From assembly GCA_035934235.1 (NCBI GenBank), contig DASYYB010000006.1, positions 1 to 64,000 of the forward strand: 64,000 nucleotides of DNA, written 5' to 3'. This document shows, piece after piece, positions 19,995-29,248 of this stretch; position 1 is the first letter of the stretch, and every line of letters starts with the position of its first letter. Position numbers and translations under genes: made by a program. Source of the stretch: REEB95 sp035934235. GTDB taxonomy: Bacteria > Pseudomonadota > Alphaproteobacteria > ATCC43930 > CGMCC-115725. The notes beneath the pieces are model-generated. The model was not told the origin of the DNA, did not search any database, and was given only the letters and a program-made list of their open reading frames with translations.

Positions 19995-20375
19995 ATGAAG
20001 CCCTTGATGGTGACTGCGCTGGCCACGACCGGCGCGCTGACTGCGACTGCAGCGGCGGCCTTGCCGCTCGGTGGTCCGGCACTCGGCGGCAGCGCCGGCT
20101 TGGCGCTGACCGGCGCCGGCATGGTTGCCTTTGGCCTGATGATCCGTCGCCAGCGGCGTGCCGCTGCGGCGGCCGAACGTCCGGCGACGCCGGTCGCGCC
20201 GCCCGCGCTGGCGCCGATCCCGCGCTTTTTTCCGGAAGGTGGCCCGCACGGGCGTGTCGTGCCGTTCGGACGCAAAGGCGAGACGTTCTCCGAAGTCCGG
20301 CAGACGCGCGATCTGCTGCGCCGCGCCGAGCGGGTTTGCGCCGCGACGCGCGCGCGCGTCGACGAAATCCGCTGA
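19995..20375 (+). CDS. Hypothetical membrane protein with polar tail
   Basis: A 126-residue protein. An N-terminal hydrophobic region (about 4-50, rich in Ala and Gly) probably forms one or two membrane helices, ending at a basic IRRQRR. A Pro/Ala linker and a charged C-terminal helix follow (FSEVRQTRDLLRRAERVCAA). The start at 19995 has a purine-rich GAAGGA site just before it. The 240 bp before it (19755-19994) hold no gene that I can support. Not recognised as a known family. Confidence 0.55.
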   Translation: MKPLMVTALATTGALTATAAAALPLGGPALGGSAGLALTGAGMVAFGLMIRRQRRAAAAAERPATPVAPPALAPIPRFFPEGGPHGRVVPFGRKGETFSEVRQTRDLLRRAERVCAATRARVDEIR

Positions 20376-20391
20376 AGCGCGACATACACCG

Positions 20392-20739
20392 TCACAGCAC
20401 CGGGCCGATAAAGGCCGGACGGCCTTCGCGGTCCTCGATCTCGATCACCCAGACGTCGGGATCGCGCTGCACCTGGCGCGCGATATAGGCGTCGGCGGTC
20501 GGTTCGTCGACCGGCGCCTCGCCGGTGGCGCGCAGCCAGGCGAGTTCACCCTTCTGGCTGCGGGTCTGCGTCAGCACCGTGCAGCCGAGATCGGCGCGGT
20601 TAAGCTTGACCAGGATCGTGCCGGCGTCGTCGTCGCCGCGCCGCGCGACGGTGATCGGCACCGCGCGTTGGGCGCACAACCGCACCGCCGCTTGCACCAC
20701 GAGCTTGGTCTTGAGCCGCGCTTCCAATGCGCGGCTCAC
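20392..20739 (-). CDS. DUF1491 family protein
   Basis: A 115-residue cytoplasmic protein. It matches my memory of DUF1491: a basic N-terminus, the ARRGDDDAGTILVKLNR strand region and a C-terminal VWVIEIEDREGRPAFI. No catalytic residues are known. The start overlaps the upstream VOC gene by 4 bp (ATGA), so the two are translationally coupled. Confidence 0.75.
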   Translation of the reverse strand: MSRALEARLKTKLVVQAAVRLCAQRAVPITVARRGDDDAGTILVKLNRADLGCTVLTQTRSQKGELAWLRATGEAPVDEPTADAYIARQVQRDPDVWVIEIEDREGRPAFIGPVL

Positions 20740-21122
20740 GCGCTCTTCGGAAAATTGAGCTCGATCATCACGCCGTTGGGGTCGGGCAGGAAAATCTGCT
20801 GCACGCCGGCGCCGGGCGGATCGCGCTCCTCGAATTTGACGCCGCGGGCGGCGATGTGCGCGCGCATGGCGGCGAAATCTCGGCCGACGAAGGCGACGTG
20901 ATCGAAATTGTCGGTATGGGTGCCGTCGGGGCCGGCGCCGATGGCACCGCTATCGGGCACCAGATGCACCACCGGCTGGTCGCCGCAATAGAGCCAGTAT
21001 CCCGGAAAGGTAAGGGGCGGACGCCAGCCGGCGCGGAAGCCAAGCACGCTTTCATAGAAATTCTTGGTGCCTTCCATGTCCCGGGTGCGCACGGTGACGT
21101 GGTTGAGCTGCGTCAACGGCAT
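20736..21122 (-). CDS. VOC-family (glyoxalase-like) protein
   Basis: A 128-residue vicinal-oxygen-chelate fold protein with paired beta-alpha-beta-beta-beta units. It begins LNHVTVRTRDMEGTKNFYESVLGF and ends in a second strand with LPDPNGVMIELNF. Putative metal ligands are His near residue 7, His/Asp in the middle (DNFDHVAF) and Glu near the C-terminus. An in-frame ATG at 21143 would add 7 residues. Enzymatic role (lyase, dioxygenase or resistance) is open. Confidence 0.8.
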   Translation of the reverse strand: MPLTQLNHVTVRTRDMEGTKNFYESVLGFRAGWRPPLTFPGYWLYCGDQPVVHLVPDSGAIGAGPDGTHTDNFDHVAFVGRDFAAMRAHIAARGVKFEERDPPGAGVQQIFLPDPNGVMIELNFPKSA

Positions 21123-21169
21123 GAATGTCTCCTGTTGCGCCAATTTTAGCGCAACATCGGACCGGCGCG

Positions 21170-21847
21170 CTATTGCGCCGCCGCGACGCGCGTCTTCACC
21201 TGATCGGCGATTTTACCGGCGGTATCCTTGGCGTTGCGATCGAGATCCTTGCCCGCCATCACGAAACGCGCCGCCGCAACATACGGATTGAGCGTCACCA
21301 CGGCGCCGGGCAGACGCCCACTTTGCGCGTTGGTATCGACGGTGTAGAGCGGCTGCGGCGCGCCGGCGCCGAGCTGGTCGATCGTCGAAGCCACTTGCAG
21401 GTCGGTCGCGCCGGCGCCGAACCCGAGCGCGGCCCGGCGCAGGCGATTGCCGGCGTCAACCTGGAGGAAGACGCCGCGCACGAGCCAACCCGTTGCCGGC
21501 AGCGGCGCACCCGGCGCCAGGCGTTCGGCGGCGATGCCGGCCTTGTGCAGATCGTCGACGATCGAATTCGCCATCAGATCGACCAGATCGCGCGCCTGTT
21601 GTTCCGGCGTGCGCGCGATGCCGAGCGGGCCTGAGCCGATGATGCCCGGACGCACGCGATTGATCAGGCTGCCGGGGCCGGATTGCTGGACGGCGCTCGC
21701 ATCAAGGTCGAAATCGGTGACATAGACCATTGTCGGTGCGCCTACCGATGCGGCCAGCGCGTTCGTGTCGGTGACCTTGGCGCCGCCGCACGCCGCGAGC
21801 AGCGTCACGCCGGCGGCGGCGAACAAAATGCTGAGACGACGCGGCAT
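21170..21847 (-). CDS. DUF4410-type lipoprotein
   Basis: A 225-residue secreted lipoprotein with a lipobox (LLAACGG, Cys at about 20). The mature part begins with VYVTDFDLDASAV, then a helix-rich middle and a repeating GWLVRGVFLQVDAGNRLRRA segment, as in the DUF4410 domain. Function unknown. It may be co-transcribed with the VOC gene 47 bp downstream. Confidence 0.7.
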   Translation of the reverse strand: MPRRLSILFAAAGVTLLAACGGAKVTDTNALAASVGAPTMVYVTDFDLDASAVQQSGPGSLINRVRPGIIGSGPLGIARTPEQQARDLVDLMANSIVDDLHKAGIAAERLAPGAPLPATGWLVRGVFLQVDAGNRLRRAALGFGAGATDLQVASTIDQLGAGAPQPLYTVDTNAQSGRLPGAVVTLNPYVAAARFVMAGKDLDRNAKDTAGKIADQVKTRVAAAQ

Positions 21848-21919
21848 GTCTCGCCCCTCGCGAATGGCAATGCGACGATTAAAGCAAGGCCGCTGCGAGG
21901 CGTCTACGGCCAGCGCCGT

Positions 21920-22966
21920 TCAACCGCGCCGCAATACGCGTTTCGCCGCGCCGGCGGCGGCTTCGCGCCAGGCCAACAATCGGCCCACGAGCGTATGCGG
22001 ATTGGTGATCAGCAGGCCCCAGCGTTCACGCCGGCGCGACAGGAACGACTTCTTATAGGCATCGTCGCCGCGGCCGAAATCGATCTCGCGCGGTTTGTCG
22101 CGTTCGAGCACGCGTTCCATCATGCGCATCGTGAGGATGGTGCCGACCGATAGCTCGTCGAACCGCGTCGCGTGGGCGAGTTTGTAGATCGTGACGCGGC
22201 CGCGCCAAGCGAGCCAGCATTGCGCCGCCGCCGGTGCGCCGTCGACCTTAAGAATGCCGAGCCGCAATGCGCCGACCGTCGCCGCCGCACGGATCAGATG
22301 CGGCATGAAATCAGGAAACGGTTCGGCCGACTTCCAGCTTTCGGCATAGACGGTTTCGTAGTCGCGCACGCCGTCTGCAAGCGCTACCTCGTTGTCATGG
22401 AAGACGTAATCCAGGCGATGCGCGGCGGCGAGGGCCTTGCTCTTGCGTTTCCAGGTGTTGCGTAGGGCGCTGGGCCGTGCGGCGATGTAGCGATCGAAAT
22501 CGACGCCGGCGGTCTCTTCGTACCAGGTGCCGCTGTCGAAATAATGCTGCGGTCGGAGGTCGGCCGCGCCGAACGCATCGACCAAGCTGGCGAACGATTC
22601 GTCGTGCGGATCGAGTCCTGAAAGCTGCACCGCGTCGTAGCGTGCGTCGGCCATCTCGCGCACGATGGCGCCGAGCGCCTCGCGCAACGCTGCGCCACCG
22701 GTCGCGTAAACCGGTCCGTGTTCGGTGCTGTAGTAGTTGGACAGACTCAGGAGCCGATGATGGCCAGGCGACAGGCGGCAGACCAGCGCGCCGCGCGCGG
22801 CAGCGTCGGTGTAGACGCGCACGCGACTGCCGGTCTCGGTTCCGTAGCGCGCCAGGACGTGGTACCAGAGCGGCAGCGAGAAAAAACTCCGCTCCGCCGC
22901 ACGCGCGAACAGATCGGCAAGCGGCGTCAACAGGCGGCTGAAATCGGGATCGTCGTGAACGGCCAT
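21920..22966 (-). CDS. FemAB/CelD-like GNAT acyltransferase (PF13480 type)
   Basis: A 348-residue protein that fits the Acetyltransf_6 / FemAB-related group, which transfers acyl or aminoacyl groups onto cell-surface or envelope products. Visible features are FSLPLWYHVLARYG at the N-terminus, a middle RNTWKRKSKALA basic segment, and the C-terminal GNAT-like half with AAQCWLAWRGRVTIYKLAHA and EIDFGRGDDAYKKSF. It is divergent from a second protein of the same class, 83 bp away. Substrate unknown. Confidence 0.75.
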   Translation of the reverse strand: MAVHDDPDFSRLLTPLADLFARAAERSFFSLPLWYHVLARYGTETGSRVRVYTDAAARGALVCRLSPGHHRLLSLSNYYSTEHGPVYATGGAALREALGAIVREMADARYDAVQLSGLDPHDESFASLVDAFGAADLRPQHYFDSGTWYEETAGVDFDRYIAARPSALRNTWKRKSKALAAAHRLDYVFHDNEVALADGVRDYETVYAESWKSAEPFPDFMPHLIRAAATVGALRLGILKVDGAPAAAQCWLAWRGRVTIYKLAHATRFDELSVGTILTMRMMERVLERDKPREIDFGRGDDAYKKSFLSRRRERWGLLITNPHTLVGRLLAWREAAAGAAKRVLRRG

Positions 22967-23049
22967 CTTATGTCGGTTTACTCGGGGCCCGACAGCTTAC
23001 ACCGGCGCAGCGCGTGCGATAGCGCGATTCGTCGGTTCGGCGGCCGCCA

Positions 23050-24159
23050 ATGAGCGATTTGACGCTGACCGTCGAGCCCGTCGAGTCGCGTACAGCACTC
23101 GAGCGCGAATGGACGGCGTTCGAAGCGTGCGTGCCGGCTAGTTTTTTTCTGTCGTCGGCATGGATCGGCACCTGGCTCGCGACGCTACCATCGCGGCTGC
23201 GGCTTTATCGCGTCACCGGGTTGCGTGGCCGTGACCGTGTCGGTCTTGCGGCGCTCGTCGCCCATCCGCTGCGACCGTTGCTGCGGGCGCCGTCACGCGG
23301 CGTTGCTCTCAATGCCACTGGCGACGATCGCTGGGATTGTGTCGCGATCGAGCATAACGGGTTCTTGGCGCTGCCGGCCGACCAGCCGGCACTGCTCGCC
23401 GCGCTCGGCGATTGGTTCGCTGGCGGCGCCGGCGGCCTGGGCGACGAGCTTCGGTTGTCAGGCGTCGCGGCCGGCCTTTCCGTCGAGCAATTGGCGCGTC
23501 ATCGTTTGCTGCACAGCAGCCAGATGCGTCCAGGATTTGCGGTCGATCTCGCGCGGGTGCGCGCGGCGGGCGACTTTGCCGCACTGCTGTCGGGCAATGC
23601 GCGGCAGCAATTGCGACGCGCGCAGCGCGATTTCGTGCAGGACGGCGAGGTGGCTATCGCCGAGGCCCGTGACGCCGACGAGGCGTTGGCATTCTTCGCC
23701 GCGCTCAAGGCGCTGCACGTGCAATCGTGGGGACGGCGTGGCCGTCGGCACGCCTTTGCCGCACCCTATTTCGAGGTTTTTCATCGGGCGTTGATCGAGC
23801 GGAGCTTCGCGCGTGGCGCGGTTCAGCTGTTGCGCGTGACGGTGGCAAAAAAAGCGATCGGCTATCTCTATAATTTCAAGCATGGCGGGCGCATTTATTC
23901 CTATCAGAGCGGTTTCGACGACGCCGACCGCAAGCGTCGGCCCGGCGTTGTCAGTCACGCGTTGGCGATCGCCCACAATGCCGCCGCCGGGGCGGCGGTC
24001 TACGATTTCCTGGCTGGCGAAAATCAGCTCAAGGCGAGCTTCGCGACCGACCGTTACGAGCTGACCTGGCAGATTGTGCGGCAGCTGCGGCTCAAGTACC
24101 GGCTGGAATCCGCGGTGCGCCGCGCCAAGCAGCGCCTGTCCGGTCCGGCGGCGCCGTAA
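23050..24159 (+). CDS. FemAB/CelD-like GNAT acyltransferase (PF13480 type), second copy
   Basis: A 369-residue protein of the same overall class as its divergent neighbour, but only distantly similar. It shows FFLSSAWIGTWLATLP at the N-terminus, NARQQLRRAQRDF in the middle, and a C-terminal GNAT half with AIGYLYNFKHGGRIYSYQSG and YDFLAGENQLKASFA. Such proteins often sit with exopolysaccharide or envelope genes. Here the two stand alone as a head-to-head pair. The last 68 bp overlap the 3' end of the convergent amine oxidase. Confidence 0.75.
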   Translation: MSDLTLTVEPVESRTALEREWTAFEACVPASFFLSSAWIGTWLATLPSRLRLYRVTGLRGRDRVGLAALVAHPLRPLLRAPSRGVALNATGDDRWDCVAIEHNGFLALPADQPALLAALGDWFAGGAGGLGDELRLSGVAAGLSVEQLARHRLLHSSQMRPGFAVDLARVRAAGDFAALLSGNARQQLRRAQRDFVQDGEVAIAEARDADEALAFFAALKALHVQSWGRRGRRHAFAAPYFEVFHRALIERSFARGAVQLLRVTVAKKAIGYLYNFKHGGRIYSYQSGFDDADRKRRPGVVSHALAIAHNAAAGAAVYDFLAGENQLKASFATDRYELTWQIVRQLRLKYRLESAVRRAKQRLSGPAAP

Positions 24160-25417
24160 GCGCCGCCTCCGCTGCGCGCGCCGCTTCCTCACCCGACAGA
24201 TAGGCGCCATGGGCGGTGCCGAAATGGGCGATCGAGCAGGCTTCGCCGGCGAAGAACAACCGGCGGTCGACTGGCGCAGCGAGAGTCACGCGATCGTCGG
24301 CGTGGCCCGGTAGTGCCATCGAGTAAGAACCGCGCGCGCACGGGTCCAGGCCCCATGACGACGACACGATCGGCGACAAATGCGTCTTGATGTTGGCGCC
24401 GAACAGGCCCACGAGCTCTTCGGTGGCGAACGCAGCGAACGCCTCGACGCCGCCGCGCTCAAGCTCCGCAGCCAGCGCGCCGCCGTAGAATCCGGCAACC
24501 ATCGGCCAGCCGTGCGGTTGGATCTGATAGCTGCCGGTCTCGACGCGATCGAGTGCGCCGACGAGATGCCTGTCGGTCTCGCGCGTCAATTCGCGCGCGC
24601 CGGCTTCGTCGAGCCGTAGGAACAGCTTGTTGACGACGCCAAGCGGCAAGCCGGCGGCGGCGGCGACCTTCGCGGGCAGTGCCGGCACGAACTTCACGCG
24701 CTCCTCGGCGATGACGGTCGTCGGCAATGTGACGATGACGGCGCGCGCGGACAGCGTGCCGCGATCGGTGACGACGCGCACGTCGGGACCGCCATGTTCG
24801 ATGCGCTCGACGCGGGTGTCGAATGCGATCGGCAGGCCTTCGCCGTAACGCGCGACCAGCGCGCCGTAACCTTCAAGCACGCGCCAATTGATGTAGGTCG
24901 GGTCGTAGCGGCCGTAATCGCGCACCGACACCTTGTCGATTTCGGCGCCATTGGCCCAATTGCTGATCGCGCCAAGCAGCGCGTTCCATTTGCCGTCGGG
25001 CTCGAGGAGGCTGGAGGCGGCCCGGTCGTCGGGAGCCGCGGCGGCGCGATCGAGCCGTGCATAGAATGCATCCATCGCCGCCTGCCATTCACGCCGGGCG
25101 GCCTCGCCTTTGAACCAGGTGACGCGGCGGCCCCAATCGGGCAGCGTCTCGTCGATCGTGAAGCCGAGCTGGCGCGCGATTGGAACCCACGGATTGATGT
25201 CGGCCGAGTGCAGCCATTCGCAGCCGAGATCGACGGCAAAACCAAATCCGGTCGGCACCGTATGCCCACGTCCGCCTGCGCGGCCGCGCGCCTCGACGAT
25301 CTTGATCGCGCGTCCCGCCGCCGCCAAATGCTTGGCAGCCGACAGGCCGGCCGCGCCGGCGCCGACAATCACGACGTCGAATTCGCCGCCGCTTTCCGTC
25401 ATAGTGAGCCTTTCCAC
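24092..25417 (-). CDS. FAD-dependent flavin monoamine oxidase
   Basis: A 441-residue oxidoreductase. The N-terminal dinucleotide fold has VVIVGAGAAGLSAAKHL, followed by GGRGHTVPTGFGFAVDLGCEW, the FAD-contact region of monoamine/polyamine oxidases. The C-terminal FAD motif is RLFFAGEACSIAHFGTAHGA. It catalyses oxidation of an amine; the substrate is not readable. The 3' end overlaps the convergent acyltransferase gene by 68 bp, and the gene is divergent from the IMPase-SDR pair. Confidence 0.88.
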   Translation of the reverse strand: MERLTMTESGGEFDVVIVGAGAAGLSAAKHLAAAGRAIKIVEARGRAGGRGHTVPTGFGFAVDLGCEWLHSADINPWVPIARQLGFTIDETLPDWGRRVTWFKGEAARREWQAAMDAFYARLDRAAAAPDDRAASSLLEPDGKWNALLGAISNWANGAEIDKVSVRDYGRYDPTYINWRVLEGYGALVARYGEGLPIAFDTRVERIEHGGPDVRVVTDRGTLSARAVIVTLPTTVIAEERVKFVPALPAKVAAAAGLPLGVVNKLFLRLDEAGARELTRETDRHLVGALDRVETGSYQIQPHGWPMVAGFYGGALAAELERGGVEAFAAFATEELVGLFGANIKTHLSPIVSSSWGLDPCARGSYSMALPGHADDRVTLAAPVDRRLFFAGEACSIAHFGTAHGAYLSGEEAARAAEAALTAPPDRTGAAWRGAPRIPAGT

Positions 25418-25446
25418 CGCACCTGTTCGTAAACCCGCCGCTGCCG

Positions 25447-26253
25447 ATGCCCGATCCCGAAGCCGTCGCCCGGCTCATCCGCGAAATCGCGCAGAGCGTC
25501 ATACTGCCGCGCTTCGGCACGCTCAAGCGCGAGGACATTCGCGAGAAGGCGCCGGGCGATTTGGTGACGGTCGCCGACCTTGAGACCGAGCGCGGGCTGA
25601 CGGCCCGGCTATGCGAAATCGTGCCCGGTTCCGCGGTTTTAGGCGAGGAAGCTGTCGCCGCCGACCCAGGGCGGCTGAGCCTAGCCGCCACATGTGACAG
25701 TTTGTGGATCGTCGATCCGGTCGACGGTACAGCCAATTTCGCCCGCGGCCAGCCCGGCTTTGCGGTGATTGTCGCCTATGTCGAACGGGGCCGCACGCGC
25801 GGCGGCTGGATCTTCGATCCGCTCGGCGACCGCCTGGTCTGGGCCGAAGCGGGCGCAGGCGCCTGGTCGGACGGGCGGCGGCTGAGGATTTCGCCGGCAC
25901 CGGCCGAGCCGATCGGCGCTGCTTACGGGCGCGCCGTTTCGGGCGTGCGTTCGGTGAAGGCGATCGAGCAGGCCGGCATGCGGACGCACAATGTCGGCTC
26001 GAGCGGCATCGAATACATCGACCTGGCGGTCGGTGCGGCGCACTTTGCACTGCATTCGCGCTCGCTGCCGTGGGATCACGCGGCGGGCATGCTGATCGCC
26101 GTGGAAGCCGGCGGCCACGCTGCATTCCTCGACGGGACGCGGTACGATCCAGGCATTCACGACCGGGCTGTATTGGCGGCGAGCGACGCCGCGTGTTGGG
26201 CCCGCGTCCGCGACGCCGTCTCCATAGTGGTCCCGGGCGCGACACCGGCATGA
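25447..26253 (+). CDS. Inositol monophosphatase-family phosphatase
   Basis: A 268-residue Mg-dependent phosphatase of the IMPase/CysQ/HisN superfamily. Metal ligands are GEE at 66-68 and the diagnostic WIVDPVDGTANF (Asp90, Asp93). The C-terminal PWDHAAGMLIAVEAGG holds the third Asp. Natural substrate could be inositol phosphate, histidinol phosphate or PAP. It overlaps the next gene by ATGA at 26250-26253, which implies coupled translation. Confidence 0.88.
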   Translation: MPDPEAVARLIREIAQSVILPRFGTLKREDIREKAPGDLVTVADLETERGLTARLCEIVPGSAVLGEEAVAADPGRLSLAATCDSLWIVDPVDGTANFARGQPGFAVIVAYVERGRTRGGWIFDPLGDRLVWAEAGAGAWSDGRRLRISPAPAEPIGAAYGRAVSGVRSVKAIEQAGMRTHNVGSSGIEYIDLAVGAAHFALHSRSLPWDHAAGMLIAVEAGGHAAFLDGTRYDPGIHDRAVLAASDAACWARVRDAVSIVVPGATPA

Positions 26254-27095
26254 GTGCGATGCGCGGCAAGACCGTCGTCGTCACCGGCGCGACCGCCGGG
26301 ATCGGCCGGGTGACGTGCGAGCGATTAGCTGCGATGGGCGCGTCTCTGGCGTTGGTGGCGCGCGATCGGCCGCGCGCCGAGGCGTTGGCGGCGGACCTGG
26401 CACGCGCCGGTGCGCCGTCCGTCAGCGTCCACATCGCCGACTTGTCGTACCTTGCCGAGGTACGGCGCGTTGCCGCCGAACTTGCGTCGCTGCCGCGCAT
26501 CGACGTGCTGCTCAACAACGCCGGCGCGATCTTCAATCGGCGTGAGCAGACGGCGGACGGTTTCGAACGCACATTCGCGCTCAATCACCTGGCGTATTTC
26601 ACGTTGACCAATCTCTTGTGCGACCGGCTGAAGGCGATGGCGCCGGCGCGAGTGGTCAACGTCGCATCCGAGGCGCATCGCGGTGCTGCGTTGGCGTTCA
26701 ACGATCTGCAAACGACGCGCGGCTACAACGGTTGGCTCGCGTACAAACGGTCGAAGCTGTGCAACATCTTGTTCACGCGCGTGTTGGCGCGTCGGCTCGC
26801 CGGGTCAGGTGTCACTGCGAACGCCCTTCATCCGGGATTCGTTGCGACCAATTTCGGCAACAACAACGACGGGATATTTCGCATCGGTCTCCGCATCGCC
26901 AAGCAATTCATGGCGATCCCGCCGGCGGAAGGCGCCAAGACATCGGTCTATCTCGTCTCGGCGCCGGAAGTGGCAAACCTAACAGGCCTCTATTTCGACA
27001 AATGTGCGGCGCGCGAGCCGTCGGCCGAGGCGCAGGACGACGAAGCCGCTGAGCGCCTGTGGCATGAGAGCGCCCGCATGACGAAAACCGGATGA
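26250..27095 (+). CDS. Short-chain dehydrogenase/reductase
   Basis: A 281-residue SDR, of the type often annotated as retinol-dehydrogenase-like. The cofactor motif TGATAGIG is at 12-19; DVLLNNAG follows; catalytic Ser sits near NVASEAHRG and the Tyr-Lys pair in YNGWLAYKRSK. The C-terminus includes GLYFDKCAAREPS, typical of that subgroup. The ATG at 26250 overlaps the IMPase stop; an in-frame ATG at 26259 is an alternative. Confidence 0.88.
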   Translation: MSAMRGKTVVVTGATAGIGRVTCERLAAMGASLALVARDRPRAEALAADLARAGAPSVSVHIADLSYLAEVRRVAAELASLPRIDVLLNNAGAIFNRREQTADGFERTFALNHLAYFTLTNLLCDRLKAMAPARVVNVASEAHRGAALAFNDLQTTRGYNGWLAYKRSKLCNILFTRVLARRLAGSGVTANALHPGFVATNFGNNNDGIFRIGLRIAKQFMAIPPAEGAKTSVYLVSAPEVANLTGLYFDKCAAREPSAEAQDDEAAERLWHESARMTKTG

Positions 27096-27112
27096 GGCCG
27101 GTGCCACGGCGG

Positions 27113-27640
27113 TCAGTCGAGCGGGAAGAAGTCCACGGCCTCGGCGGCGACATTCTGCCATCCGGTTTCGTTGGGTGGCCCCGCTGGGTTTGGCGCATAG
27201 ATCGTGGCGCCAAAAACGCCGTCGCTGCGGATACCGTCTTGCGCCAACGGCATGATGATGCGCTCGCCGAGGCCATAGCGGCCGGCGTGGATGAAGACCG
27301 GCCCGCTGCCATGTGCGAATGCCGGCGTCGTGATGACGCGTTTGTGCCGGGCGAACAACATGTCGTATTGCCGGCCGCGGAAAAATTCCTTCATCGGCTT
27401 GCCGCGCAGGCTTTCGCCGAATGCCTCCGTGATCGCATCGCCGCCGAGGCGTCCGGTGAACGTGTCGGTGACGCTGTCGTACTTCCACGACCAGACGATC
27501 GGCAGGAACGGCGCAATGGCGGATGGGTCGATGTCCTGCCAGCCCGGCATGCGCTTGCTGCCGCGCGCGGCATCCCAGTGCTGCGCGATGCGGCAAAGGT
27601 CTGGCGATTTGATCGCCGCGAAAAAATCCTGGAAGCTCAT
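27113..27640 (-). CDS. PAS-domain protein of the PAS_5 type
   Basis: A 175-residue protein starting MSFQDFFAAI at the ATG at 27640; the frame is open upstream to 27868 but that part reads as non-coding. It matches the small alphaproteobacterial PAS_5 group: WDAARGSKRMPGWQDIDP, then FTGRLGGDAITEAFG and an RHKRVITTP segment. No output domain follows, so it is probably a stand-alone sensor or scaffold. It converges on the SDR gene. Confidence 0.75.
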   Translation of the reverse strand: MSFQDFFAAIKSPDLCRIAQHWDAARGSKRMPGWQDIDPSAIAPFLPIVWSWKYDSVTDTFTGRLGGDAITEAFGESLRGKPMKEFFRGRQYDMLFARHKRVITTPAFAHGSGPVFIHAGRYGLGERIIMPLAQDGIRSDGVFGATIYAPNPAGPPNETGWQNVAAEAVDFFPLD

Positions 27641-27804
27641 CGGCACCGCTTGGTCATGTTGATTGTCGTGCGATTGGACCCTGAATCGCCGATGCGCCTG
27701 TGACGGCCGTGTCGCGACGTCAGCATACAATGGTAGGCATGGTAGCGGCGACGGGCTATTTGCGTCCGACGGCGCGGCCGGCGAGCGACGGAGAAGGAGC
27801 GGCG

Positions 27805-28266
27805 ATGACGCGGCGGACGATGGTGCTGCTGCTGGGCGTGCTGGCGCTGGCCCTGATGCCCGCGTCAAGCTGGGCGGCTGGCATGCTGCGCTATGCCGGC
27901 CGGTTCTATGCCGGCGGCAGCGAATTCGACATCGCGCAATATTCCGACGGCAAGGCGAAGATCGGCGTTATCGGTATCGACCGCGGCCGTGAGCGTACGT
28001 CGGTCGTATTGGCGTCCGATGAATGGCATTCCTTCGTCGAACTCTGGGACAAGGCGCGTCATACCAAATCGGCGACCTGGCAAACGGTCGGCACCTTCAA
28101 GGAAACCGGTACCGACGACGCGACGTCGCTGTCGGTCGCGGCGGGTCCGGGCGTGCAGTTTACGGTGGTCGGAAAAAAAGGCTCGTTCACCTTCGTGTTG
28201 TCGCCACGCGATTACGCCGCGTTCGATTCCACGGTGAAACGGATGACGGTCTGGTTCACGCACTAG
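27805..28266 (+). CDS. Secreted hypothetical protein
   Basis: A 153-residue protein with a clear signal peptide (VLLLGVLALALMPASSWAAG, cleavage near residue 25). The start at 27805 is preceded by GAGAAGGAG, a good ribosome site. The mature part is a beta-rich small domain with repeated lysine/glycine strands (GKKGSFTFVLSPRDYAAF) and no cysteine. Probably periplasmic. Family not recognised. It is divergent from the PAS protein and lies 34 bp before cbpA. Confidence 0.65.
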   Translation: MTRRTMVLLLGVLALALMPASSWAAGMLRYAGRFYAGGSEFDIAQYSDGKAKIGVIGIDRGRERTSVVLASDEWHSFVELWDKARHTKSATWQTVGTFKETGTDDATSLSVAAGPGVQFTVVGKKGSFTFVLSPRDYAAFDSTVKRMTVWFTH

Positions 28267-28300
28267 CCGTGCGGCGGCCGAGCTCCTATATGATGGGGCC

Positions 28301-29248
28301 ATGGCGCGGAACCCGTATGAGGTGCTGGGCGTAGCACGCGACGCGAGCGAGGATGACATCCGCCGCGCCTATCGTCGGCTCGCCAAGCAGCACCACCCCG
28401 ATCTCAATCCGGGCAACAAGGAGGCCGAGGCGCGCTTCAAGGAAATCAGCGCAGCCAACGATCTCCTGTCGGATGCAGCGAAGCGCGCGCGCTACGATCG
28501 CGGCGAGATCGACGAATCCGGCGCCGAAAAGCCGCAGTACCAGCCCAATTATCGCGGTTTCGCGGACGGGCCGGACGGCGCGAAATACTATACGGCCGAA
28601 GGCGTCGCGCCGGAGGATCTCGAGGATCTGTTCGCCATGTTCGACGGTCGCGGCGGTTTCCGTTCCGCCGATGGCGACGGATCGTTCGCGCGGCGCACCC
28701 ACGTACGCATGCGCGGTGCTGATCAGCATTACATGCTGACGATCGATTTTCTCGAGGCGATCAATGGCGCCAAGAAGCGGCTGCAGCTTGCGCCCGATAA
28801 AAGCCTTGACGTCACCATTCCCCCAGGCTTGCACGACGGCCAAATTCTGCGTCTGAAAGAGCAGGGCGGCGATGGTGCCGGCGGCGGACCGAAAGGCGAC
28901 GCGCTGATCGAGGTGCATGTCGCGCCGCATGCGCTCTTCCGGCGCGACGGCGACGATATTCACGTCGAGCTGCCAGTGACGATTGCCGAAGCGGCGCTCG
29001 GCGGCAAGATTTCGGTGCCGACGCCGACCGGTGCGGTGACGATGACCGTGCCGGCCGGCTCGAACACCGGCACGCGGCTGCGGCTGCGCGGCAAAGGCGC
29101 GCCGAAGGCAGACAGCAGTTACGGCGATGAATACGTGACGCTCAAAATCGTGCTGCCCGAAGGCGGGAACAAGGCGCTCGCCGATTTCCTGCGCGATTGG
29201 GCGCCGCAACATCCTTATGACCCGCGGCGGGCGATGGGGTCGTCATGA
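28301..29248 (+). CDS. cbpA: J-domain co-chaperone CbpA (DnaJ-class, no zinc finger)
   Basis: A 315-residue DnaJ-class protein that stimulates DnaK ATPase and may bind curved DNA. The J-domain (about 5-70) has HPD at 32-34. The G/F linker region is short and acidic. The C-terminal substrate-binding domains I and II follow (VTIPPGLHDGQILRLK, VTMTVPAGSNTGTRLRLRG). The CxxCxGxG zinc finger of DnaJ is absent, which marks CbpA. It overlaps cbpM by 4 bp. Confidence 0.9.
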   Translation: MARNPYEVLGVARDASEDDIRRAYRRLAKQHHPDLNPGNKEAEARFKEISAANDLLSDAAKRARYDRGEIDESGAEKPQYQPNYRGFADGPDGAKYYTAEGVAPEDLEDLFAMFDGRGGFRSADGDGSFARRTHVRMRGADQHYMLTIDFLEAINGAKKRLQLAPDKSLDVTIPPGLHDGQILRLKEQGGDGAGGGPKGDALIEVHVAPHALFRRDGDDIHVELPVTIAEAALGGKISVPTPTGAVTMTVPAGSNTGTRLRLRGKGAPKADSSYGDEYVTLKIVLPEGGNKALADFLRDWAPQHPYDPRRAMGSS

